Assembly: GCA_020002185.1 (NCBI GenBank)
Contig: CM034537.1
Span: 69,928,048-69,992,047, forward strand
Direction: 5' to 3'
DNA from: Paraescarpia echinospica
Taxonomy: Eukaryota > Annelida > Polychaeta > Sabellida > Siboglinidae
DNA: 64,000 nt
Shown here: in pieces, positions 12,301 through 24,300 of the stretch
Position numbering within the stretch: the first letter of the stretch is position 1
Layout: the number at the start of each line of letters is the position of its first letter
Program-made: the position numbers and the translations under genes
The notes under the pieces: model-generated
The model's input: the letters and a program-made list of their open reading frames with translations, nothing else
Told to the model about the DNA's origin: nothing
The model's database searches: none

Positions 12301-15300
12301 GATCAGTTGAAAATATTACAAAATTCCGTCGTCATTTAAAAACATCTTTACAACCTTGCTTATCCACCGTAGCTCCCTAGCGCCTTGACCCATCTGTTGA
12401 CAACTGGAAAACTACTTATGGATTTTGAGATTGACCAATCCATTTGTTTTGATATGCCTCTGAGCTTGGTTTCCAAGGATTTAGGCGCAAAAGAAGATAT
12501 TTTATTACTATTATATTGTCAGTCAACTCAGCCCACCTCACCTATATTGTCAGTCAACTCAGCCCACCTCACCTATATTGTTATTTCTGTGTTTGTTTGC
12601 GTCCATGGACCATTGGCCTATGATCTAGTAATTGGTGGTGCATTTCAAAACTTAAAGGCAGTTATTTTGAGTAATTGATTTATAACTTGTATGCTCCTGT
12701 TCCTAAGCCCCTCTCCAGAGGGTGCCACTGGTATTATGATTGTTGTTTGGAAATATTGGGAAATTCTCAAATGTCGAGTGTAAACGTGAAGTTGTTGCTA
12801 CAGCTGACTACATTGGATAGACCTCAAGAGAAATAACCAACAGGAGCTATTAAAATGAGACTAATTTTGCAGCTGATGAGAAATGGACAAGATGAAAACA
12901 TAATGTGTGCCTGAAATAATAATAATACAGATATCGGCAGTACTGCTTTCCAGCAGGAAATATCACTTTTCCCCTTGATGCCACTTTCCCACTTTTTGAT
13001 AAAATGTCCCATGAATTTGTTATTAATGGTCTCACCTGTTTCACACAAAGCCATCTCAGACAAGTGATAATGTCTCGAGTGATTTCACATTTTCTCGCAG
13101 ATGTTTCACTGCGAATGAGTATATCAAATAAAAATGGTGACTGGTAAAAACAGCGTGTATGTGAGTCTGGTAAAAAGAACACATGTAAGTTTGGTAAAAA
13201 AGAACATGTGAGTCGGGTAAAAACTGATGAAAGTTGAGTTGAGGAAGATGTTTGTTCCCTTTCCCCCCTGTTACACAAACATATTTTGACACCTGTGTTG
13301 GAAGTAGCTCTGATTGTTTGTGTGTAGGTACGAGCGCGAGGGCAAACAGAAGATGTTGGCGGGATGCAAGGAGAAGCTCCAGGAGCTGGAGGAGAAAGCG
13401 GAGCAGCTCAGCTCCGCCAGAGACCAGGTGACAACAAAGATAGCAGCCACGAGACAGAAACTGGACACGCAGAAGGTATGTGGACCATTGTGATTGTTAC
13501 TGAAGGTACACGGACCGATATGATTGTTACTGAGTGTATACAGATCGATGTGATTGCTACTGAGTGTATACGGACTGATGTGATTGTTACTGAGTGTATA
13601 CGGACCGATGTGATTGTTACCGAGTGTATACGGACTGATGTGATTGTTACTGAGTGTATACGGACCGATGTGATTGAGCGTATATGCAATACAATACAAT
13701 CAACTTTATTGATCCCTACATTGAGAAATTGCACGTCTGCCGTCAACTGTAGTTTATAAAAACAAAATCAACCCTCACGCACTCATACATAAAAAATAGT
13801 AATGTAAACAAGTATTTTGGATTGTTGTGATTGCTACTGAGTTTATACGGACCGATGTGATTGTTACTGAGTGTATACGGACCGCTGTGATTGTTACTGA
13901 GTGTATACGGACCAATGTTATTGTCACTGAGTGTATATGGTCAGATGTGATTGTTACTGAGTGTATACGGACCGATGTGATTGTTACTGAGTGTATACGG
14001 ACCGATGTGATTGTTACTGAGTGTATACGGTCTGATGTGATTGTTACTGAGTGCACACGGTCTGATGTGATTGTTACCGAATGTACACGGTCCGATGTGA
14101 TTGTTATTGAGTGTATACGGACCGATGTGATTGTTACCGAGTGTTTACGGACCAATGTGATTGTTACTGAGTGTATCCGGACCGATGTGATTGTTACTGA
14201 GTGTATACGGACCGATCTGATTGTTACTGAATGTATACAGACCGATGTGATTGTTACTGAATGTATACGGACCAATGTGATTGTTACTGAGTATATATGG
14301 ACCAATCTGATTGTTACCGAGGGTACACCTACCACTGTGATTGTTACCCATGATATATGAAATGGTACATTTGCGACATGCATTCCTACTCTGAGGTGGC
14401 ATAGTAGTACACACAATCGGACATGTATTTCGGCCATGTCCGGTTACCTGCGCTGCTATGCCGCCTTCTCATACAATTACCGCTGCATGCAATTTGCAAA
14501 GGCACAGTCTGGTGTAGACACACACTCATGGGTTTCAGACCCAGGAGCGGGAGCTGGAGGACAATATGCAGCTACGACGGAGACAGATCGAGCTCGAGAA
14601 GGCAACGAGGGATATGGGAAAGTTGGAGGAGCAGCTGGGAGGTTTGGATGTGGAAAACTTGGAACAGGAACGACGCTCACTTGTCAACCAGCACAGCCGA
14701 CTGCAGGAGAGGGTGAGACTGACCTTGCTGGTGGCCATCTTTAGTCACATGACCACATGAAGATCACCTTGCATGCAGCCATCTTTTGTCACATGACCAC
14801 ATGAAGGTCACCTTGCATGCAGCCATCTTTAGTCACATGACCACATGAAGGTCACTTAGCATGCGACCATCTTTAGTCACGTGACCACAACTAACCTATC
14901 CATACATCTACGTTATCTCCACATACAAAAATTGTTTTGTTTAGAAGATACAGTCATTAGAGTTGTTGTGAGTAATGAAGTGCATGAGATTAGCTGTGTT
15001 TTGTAGAAGTACAATTTGAAGGGTCAACTTGACGGACTACGAGACCAGATACAGCAGTTCAAACGGGACTTGGAGGGCGACTACAAAGAGGCAGAGAAGA
15101 AATACCTCAACAAAAAGATTGACTTGCGGGTAAGACGCAGACTTGAGGTGATTACATCATAAATGTAATCGATTATGATTAATCTTGAAATGTAGAGTAC
15201 GATTATGAATACAATTATTTTTTATGATTGCGGAACTATAGTGGATAATGTCAGCATGCAACTTTGGCATTTGAATTGGGCAGCTATAAAATGGATTTAG

Positions 15301-18300
15301 AAGGAAAGTGACAGGTTGTAAAAAACCTAATTTATTTGTTTTTCTATTGATCAGGGAAAATTATGTTTTTGTCAGGGAAAAGTCGGACAATGTCTGTGTT
15401 GTTTGACTGTGAACCGTGATGTTTACTGCGCGTTGTTTTGTTGCCACAGACGACAGAACTGGCTCAGAAAGACTTGGATAAATACTACAAAGCCCTGGAC
15501 AGGTGGGTGTCATCATTTAGCTGTGAGAAATTTCTTATGAATCTGCAACAAAAAATTTCTGAATAGAAAAGTTTTTTCCGGAATATTTTATGTTTATTAT
15601 TTGTCTATAAATTGTAGCAAGTCATAGTTTAAAAAGTTGATTTGCTGTTTCAGAGCCGTAATGAGCTACCACACGACAAAGATGGCTGACATTAACAAAA
15701 TCATCCGAGAATTGTGGAAGAATACATACCGCGGCAACGGTAAGCTCCTATCGTGTTACCATGGCAGCGGTAGGCTTCTGTCATGTTACCATGGCAACCG
15801 TAGGCTCCTGTCATATTCCATAGTGAACTGCGTGACATTTTCAAAAAAGTCTCGGTTTAAATGTTCCAGTTTAATTTTAAAGCTATCAGCCGATTATGTT
15901 TTGTTGACGGATTACTCGTTAACAAGATATTGTAATTTGACTAGCAACTCGCGTGACAGGCCACAAAAATGGTTTCATTTATTCATGATATTCAATCTGT
16001 AATGGCTGTTGTGTTGAAAACACACTATTGTTAGATTTAGAATATGAATATCTGTGGAAGTAATTATGCTAACTAAATAATATTTATACTGTCATGGTCG
16101 GGTTATTCTTTTCTAAATAACTAGAAGAAACATTACCAAAATAATCAACATTTTTTAAAGTTAAAGAAGTATTTAAAGCCCAATTTGGTTTTTTTTCCGA
16201 CCTTTCACAAAATTATTTTCAAATGAAACGTTTTAGTTAATGGTTTGGTAAGAATTGTGGTGCTATTTTGGTTTAAAAAATAATGGCACTAATTTAAATT
16301 TACCATTAATTTGATAAAATGTTGGCCTTTTTTTGTTACAATGGAAACGGGGGGTGGTGGCAGAAAAAGGTTCAATATATATTTTGCTCAGCTGGATCCA
16401 TTTCACACATTGGCCAGACAAAAGTCGACATTATTTATTCATTTGCAAAAATTATAAATTCGGGTATCTTCTCATAAAATGTGACTCGCATGACATTTAT
16501 TTGAGGGAGTTTTTTAACCAAGATTAAAAACTGAGATTAATTCTGTGCTAATCTGATCTTACATCATTAGAACATAAACCGTTATCAAGGAATATTTCCA
16601 GCTATTAGTAGTTTTCTTAATAATGAAAGGATGTGTCTATTTTTGTGACTCGCGTGATGCTCTTTTTAGGGTGTTTTAAAATTTGAAATTAAATACCTGG
16701 AAAATCAGGCTAGCACACAAAGCACAATTAAGACACTGGCCATCAGTGGCTGCTGGTTGAGCAGTGGCTGATGTAACAGTCCATGGAAAAGTGAATTTAT
16801 AGTTCACACATGTTTACAACATTTGGCTGAAATTGGCGCCAATAGATTCATCAATCTTCCAAGAACTGGACATGGTTTTTAAGTGGGCCAATCTCCATAA
16901 AATTTTGGAACAGCCAGATATACTTCTTTCCAGAAATTAATAACTTTTAATGCCAACTTTTATTTTAAAATTTGACTTTGTTCTGTAACTTTACATGGAA
17001 TGGCTGATGTTACCATGGCAACGGTAGGCTCCTGTCATGTGTACCTTGGCAATGGTTGGCTGCTGTCATATGTACCATGGTAACGGTTGGCTGCTGTTGT
17101 ATGTACCATGTTAACGGTTGGCTGCTGTCATATGTACCATGACAACAGTTGGCAGCTGTCGTTTGTACCATGTCAACGGTAGGCTGCTGTCGTATGTACT
17201 GTGGCAACAGTTGGCTGCTGTCGTATGTACCATGACAACAGTTGGCTGCTGTCGTATGTACCATGACAACAGTTGGCAGCTGTCGTATGTACCATGTCAA
17301 CGGTTGGCTGCTGTCGTATGTACCATGACAACAGTTGGCTGCTGTCGTATGTACTATGGCAATGGTTGGCTGCTGTCATATGTACCATGGCAATGGTTGG
17401 CTGCTGTCATATGTACCATGACAACAGTTGGCTGCTGTTGTATGTACTATGGCAATGGTTGGCTGCTGTCATATGTACCATGACAACAATTGGCTGCTGT
17501 TGTATGTACTATGGCAATGGTTGGCTGCTGTCATATGTACCATGGCAACGGTTGGCTGCTGTCATTTGTACCATGTCAACGGTTGGCTGCAGTCATATCT
17601 ACCATGACAACAATTGGCTGCTGTCGTATGTACCATGGCAACAGTTGGCTGCTGTCGTATGTACTATGGCAACAGTTGGCTGCTGTCGTATGTACCATGA
17701 CAACAGTTGGCTGCTGTCATATGTACCATGGCAACAGTTGGCTGCTGTCGTATGTACCATGACAACAGTTGGCTGCTGTCATATGTACCATGGCAACAGT
17801 TGGCTGCTGTCATATGTACCATGGCAACAGTTGGCTGCTGTCAAATGTACCATGGCAACAGTTGGCTGCTGTTGTATGTACCATAGCAACAGTTGGCTAC
17901 TGTCATGTTTACGTTAGCACTATCTTAAAGTTTTTTATGCATAAAAGAAACAATTTTTGAATAAAATTTACTTTAGTGATACACCTGTTGATTGCGGTCA
18001 GACATGTACATAGAAGTCTTGAACTATGCAGTGGCACTGTAATTAGGGTATCTGATGCTCAATTAAGAGATTCTTGGTTTGAATCCTGTTATTGTCATTT
18101 CGAAACCTGGGCAAGTTCATTCACTCTTCATTTCTCCGTTTTAGAATTAAATAAAAATGACTGAGTGAGGTATCTAAAAGCATTGTGTTGCAGACATTGA
18201 GACAATAGAGATCAGATGAAGAGGAGTGTAGTGGAAGCACTTGACATGTCTACAACATAGTTTCACTTTCTGTTGACCTTTAAGATTTCACCATTATGTT

Positions 18301-21300
18301 GTAGACATTGAGACAGTAGAGATCAGATCAGATGAAGAGGAGAGCGGTGGAAGCACTCAACGCGTCTACAACATACTTTCACTTTCTGTTAACCTTTAAG
18401 ATCTCACCACCGTGTTGTAGACATTGAGACAGTAGAGATCAGATCAGATGAAGAGGAGAGCAGTGGAAGCACTCAACGTGTCTACAACATACTTTCACTT
18501 TCTGTTGACCTTTAAGATCTCACTGTTGTGTTGTAGACATTGAGACAATAGAGATCAGATCAGATGAAGAGGAGAGCAGTGGAAGCACTCGACGGGTCTA
18601 TAACTTACTTCCACTTTCTGTTGACTTTTAACATCACACTGTTGTGTTGTAGACATTGAGACAATAGAGATCAGATCAGATGAAGAGGAGAGCAGTGGAA
18701 GCACTCAACGTGTCTATGGCTTACTTTCACTTTCTGTTAACCTTTAAGATCTCACCACCGTGTTGTCGACATTGAGACAGTAGAGATCAGATCAGATGAA
18801 GAGGAGAACAGTGGAAGCATGCAACATGTCTACAACATACTTTCACTTTCTGTTGACCTTTAACATCTCACTGTTGTGTTGTAGACATTGAGACAATAGA
18901 GATCAGATCAGATGAAGAGGAGAGCAGTGGAAGCACTCGACAGGTCTATAACTTACTTTCACTTTCTGTTGACTTTTAACATCTCACTGTTGTGTTGTAG
19001 ACATTGAGACAATAGAGATCAGATCAGATGAAGAGGAGAGCAGTGGAAGCACTCAACATGTCTACGGCTTACTTTCACTTTCTGTTAACCTTTAAGATCT
19101 CACCACCGTGTTGTCGACATTGAGACAGTAGAGATCAGATCAGATGAAGAGGAGAACAGTGGAAGCACGCAACACGTCTACAACATACTTTCACTTTCTG
19201 TTGACCTTTAACATCTCACTGTTGTGTTGTAGACATTGAGACAATAGAGATCAGATCAGATGAAGAGGAGAGCAGTGGAAGCACTCGACGGGTCTATAAC
19301 TTACTTTCACTTCCTGTTGACCTTTAACATCTCACTGTTGAGTTGTAGACATTGAGACAATAGAGATCAGATCAGATGAAGAGGAGAGCAGTGGAAGCAC
19401 TCAACGTGTCTACGGCTTACTTTCACTTTCTGTTAACCTTTAAGATCTCACCACCATGTTGTCGACATTGAGACAGTAGAGATCAGATCAGATGAAGAGG
19501 AGAACAGTGGAAGCACGCAACACATCTACAACATACTTTCACTTTCTGTTGACCTTTAACATCTCACTGTTGTGTTGTAGACATTGAGACAATAGAGATC
19601 AGATCAGATGAAGAGGAGAGCAGTGGAAGCACTCGACGGGTCTATAACTTACTTTCACTTTCTGTTGACCTTTAACATCTCACTGTTGTGTTGTAGACAT
19701 TGAGACAATAGAGATCAGATCAGATGAAGAGGAGAGCAGTGGAAGCACTCGACGCGTCTACAACTACCGTGTCGTTATGATCAAGTCAGGCGACACGGCC
19801 CTAGACATGAGAGGTCGCTGCAGCGCCGGACAGAAGGTAAGTTGAAGGTCATAGTGCAGGTATCTGACTATGATCAATCTAGCATATGTGTGTACATATA
19901 CATGTACAGCATTCGTTCTATTAACCATTTCAGTACGACAGACAGGATTTCCAGCCGCACTGTCTGTGATGCTTCAATACGACAGGCCGGTTATTCGGCA
20001 TTGACAATGTCTGCTATTCAAATTGTTTTTACTCATAATTATCCTCTACGTGGAGCCACTTGTTGTGTACGGTTGTCAAGGCGAATAAATTAGCTATTCA
20101 GCAGTGGTCATCGTTTATTATCGCTCAATAATAGTTTACGGTGATTTACGCGGTTTTTAATGATGTATTAACAAAATCTGCGGTGGCCACAATGGCGGAC
20201 GGCATTATTTAAACTAGCGATTTACCATATGTTTTGGATAGATTATTTGATAGTTTTAGCAAAGAATCTTTGTCGGATGTTGACGATTGACATAATAATG
20301 ATGTTGGCGAACTTAATATACAACTGAGTTCAACAACTGCAGAAACGTTGTCTTGGATTGCTGGTTACCATGACGAAGGAATGTAAAATGATATGGCTCA
20401 TTTTATTCGCTGATTATTATACTTTCTGAAAATATGTAACTTTCCTATTCATAAAATGCATTTTTTTTGCTCAAATCTTGACTTGAAGTGAGGTAATCCA
20501 TTATCTTACATATTCACTGGGAGTAGTATTCAGTGGTGACAGCGGGTCAGGGCTGTAGTACTGAAATGGTTAAGTGTACAGTGTGATTAAAAAGATTATA
20601 TACAGCGATGCGGGCATTAATAGATATGCGCTACATAAAATAAATATTATTATTAACTTACACAACACTGCTTGTTTTCTACGAGTGTTCCAAGCTACAT
20701 GCTCTCATTTGAGATAACCCGGGTTCAAATCCTGTGCTGCCGTATCAAACCTAGGGCAAGTTTGTTCACTCAGCTGTATGAATGAATACCTGGCTACAGA
20801 CATTAGTGGATATTTATGTACGAATAGTCTGCACATTTTGGCTGAATGACTGAATGCTTCCCAGAGAAGTTGAGATGGTGATCTATTGAACAGGTCTGCC
20901 AGGGAGTAAAGTGTAAAGTGCTTTGAGCAGTCTTGAGGACTGGATACTGCGCTATATAAGAACTTACATGAACTGTCCCAACTGATTGGTAGCCGTCATC
21001 ATGTTGTTAGTTCTTGAGTGTTCATTGGCAGGTTTTGTCTTCTCTCATCATCCGATTGGCTCTGGCTGAGACGTTCTGTCTCAACTGCGGAATTCTCGCC
21101 CTTGATGAGCCGACTACAAATCTTGACCGTGAGAATATCGAGAGCCTGGCTCTAGCCCTCGTCCAGTAAGTACATATTCATTCTGTTAAGTGTACATGCC
21201 CAAATTAGTGTACACCCCCCTTTTGAGTAGATTATGTTAAGACTTTAGTCCAAACGCATGTTATTTTATAATTTCATCATTACTTTATGTACAGAGCTAA

Positions 21301-24300
21301 AATTTTCAGAGATCGAATGTCCAGGTAACAGTATTTAAGTGAATTTTTCCTTTCAAATATCTCAGCGACTACTGCACTTAGATTACTCAAAATTGGTGTG
21401 TAGTTGTTCCACACACACTCAATGAAATCCATCAAGTTGCTTGTTTTATTTTTCAAAACAAAATCATGAAAAGTTTTATTTTTCAAAAACCTTTCATGAT
21501 TTTGTAAAATTGTGATGTATTTTTGTTGAATTGTTTACATTCACGGCTAGTTTTATTTTTAAAAAGGCCGTTTTCAAAAAAGTAACATGATGGCTGTCAG
21601 GATCGTAATATCCATTAGCTTCCTGTCCGATATTGTATCAGTTTTATGACCTATACTGTTATCTACCAGGCACATTCATGTAAGCAACCAGCATATTTAT
21701 ATTCTTTGCTTACTCCTGTAAGAAAACCTATCCAGCTTCGATCATCAACTTCTGATTTACTTTTTGTTTCACGTAAGCAACCAGCATATTTACATTCTTT
21801 GCTTACTTCTGTAAGAAAACCTATCCAGCTTCGATCATCAACTTCTGATTTACTTTTTGTTTCTAGAGTCAATACTTATATTGGAACCAGGGCATTTTCT
21901 GTTGCTGCACCAACTCTTTGGAATATGCTCCCTCTTCGTGTTAGATCAGCTTTAATGTATTACACAATTTCACCATCATTTAAAAACTGACCTGGATAGA
22001 CTAACCTTTTTGTCTTGATGCGCCTCAGAGCTTGGTTTGAGAATTTAGGTGCAAAAGAAGTTACCTTATTATTACTAGCAAACATGCCTGTCACCCGACA
22101 GGATGCCTTGGTAGAAGACAGTCGTTAAAATAAATTTACAAAAAGTTTGAAAGCACAGAGCATCATTACATCAACACCAAATGACGAAGGTCGGAGAGAA
22201 TGTAAAGTTCACGTCACGATAGGCCCTAGTCGTGACAGTGTAGACCTGTCAAATAATATTCACATTGCTATGCTATTGGCATGAGGGTAGACATCAGCAT
22301 TGTTGTGTCTGCGTATACTCCATGATGCCAAGTCTATGATGCATAAGCTGTTTTCCCAAAGTTTTTACCGCAAGCACGGTTCCTGCAATTGTTAGGTTAC
22401 ATATTACGCCCACATTATATTTTACATATTACATGCACATTACTTTCGAGGTTCAAGCTGTCAAAGAGGGAAACCTTAACCTATATGCCAGCTTGATTAT
22501 AATGAGATACTCTGTCTCCAGAATCATCAAGTTCCGGTCAGCTCAGTGCAACTTCCAGTTAGTTGTTATAACTCACGATGAGGACTTCGTCGAGCTGCTG
22601 GGGAAAAGTGACTACGTTGAATACTTCTACAAAGTTTCAAAGAATGCTAAGTAAGAACACACAAACAACTGTGCTGAAGTTATACATTTAACATAATTGT
22701 TGCCAGACTACTAATGGCAATATTATGCAAATTTAGGCCACTACATTAAAAAATATATTACATAAAAGCCTGGCTAAAATTCTTTGTGTCAGACGTATGT
22801 ATTAAATGTTTCCTCGTAAACGCTTCCCATCTTCAGTAACGTTTTATTTTTTCGAAATTACCATTGGGTAAGTGTTCGAACTTATTAACAGTTTGTACTT
22901 GTTTAAACCAATTGTGACCCACCGAAATGAGATGCTTCTTGCAGACAGTCAGCTGCCAAAATACTACTCCACCGAATGTATTTTTTTTAAATGAGTTTCC
23001 ATCGTGAAACGATCTGGAATAAAATATTTTGTATGTGTTAGTTGTGTAAATCATATAGATGCTACCGAAATGTGTTTATTTTGATGCATTGTGACACCTA
23101 ACAAATTTTATTTTAATTGCTGGCAATGTTTCAAACTACAACTGATTATGTGAAAACTAACAAACATTAAAGCTCTTTTTCTCGAAACAATACTTTTAGC
23201 ATTTTTTACTTTCAAATTGTTGTATCTTTTTAATTAGTGTGAATATAAGTAAGAGTGAGATATCATTGTCTCCCTTTCGATGCGCTTTATTCGAATATGC
23301 AATAAAAAGCAACATATATTTTTTGAGAAGCGTCTCATTTTGGCATGGTGCATCAGAATTGTTCTCAATATTATGCATGTTTTCTATAATTAATTTATGT
23401 TAACCATCCACCATTCACCGATGGATGGTTTACATGGAACAATTGCAGAAAGCAAGCGTAACATTGCAATCAAATATTCAAATTATGTCATATTTGCCAA
23501 ATACTTGGGACTGGTTTCATGAAGCGTTCTTATAGTTACACAATTACTTAGCGTCACATGTTTGCATAAACTCCTGTTAACTCATTTTCAAAAATGCGTA
23601 ATTTACTAATACAGTCATCTCAGCATTAAGAATATTCTCATGAAACCGGCCCCGGGTATGAATATTTTGGTAAATCATCACCTGTGTCTTGCACATTAAG
23701 CAGTGACGTATATATTGTCATATGTGTGATCTACATTATGTTATTTCTTATGGAGGAACTTTGTTTACAATTAACATTTAGATACGCACGCACTCGTGTA
23801 GTCATACACATTCGCCACGCTCCACAAAATGTTTGCATATTGATGTTACTGATAGCGTTGTGGGTTTTTGCTATAAATTAAGCCACTAAGCGTTATTCTT
23901 GGTACAATATATTATTTGGCTGATTCTTCTTTTTGTGTTTGATGATTATGATCGAACAGGCGTTGTTGTGAATGCAAACAGTGTCAACAGTTCCAACTCT
24001 CTGATTAAGTTTTATATTATCCACCAGGAGCGCCACGGGATATTTTGGATAACCTATTATCATCCAATCACGCCCGTAAAATAATGTGATAATGTAGTTT
24101 TATGAACAATTTAGAACACACATTGTGTTATCATTTACAATCAAGACACCTTTGCTACTCCTATTATACTACTATGATAATGGACCTGTTATACGGTCGT
24201 TAAACAAACACTCAGACACCTGACAGACGGTGTCATAAATTGCCAGCGTCGAAGACGAAGCCCATGATTGGCGTTGCTTTCGCGCCACTGAATTTGTCTG

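Larger units (their letters stand above)
9611..13327. other. RAD50 intron with minisatellite and LINE
   Basis: This 3.7-kb intron holds the 31-bp minisatellite in two blocks and the LINE between them, listed separately. From 12584 to 13327 I see no gene or repeat of note. Confidence 0.7.

Noticed and set aside
13775..14437. 220-codon minus-strand open frame with [10 protein letters not shown] repeats
   Set aside because: Translation of the 30-bp array, whose unit is a multiple of three and so stays open by chance.
17273..17917. 214-codon plus-strand open frame
   Set aside because: The 31-bp minisatellite is open in several frames on both strands; the residues simply cycle every 31 codons.
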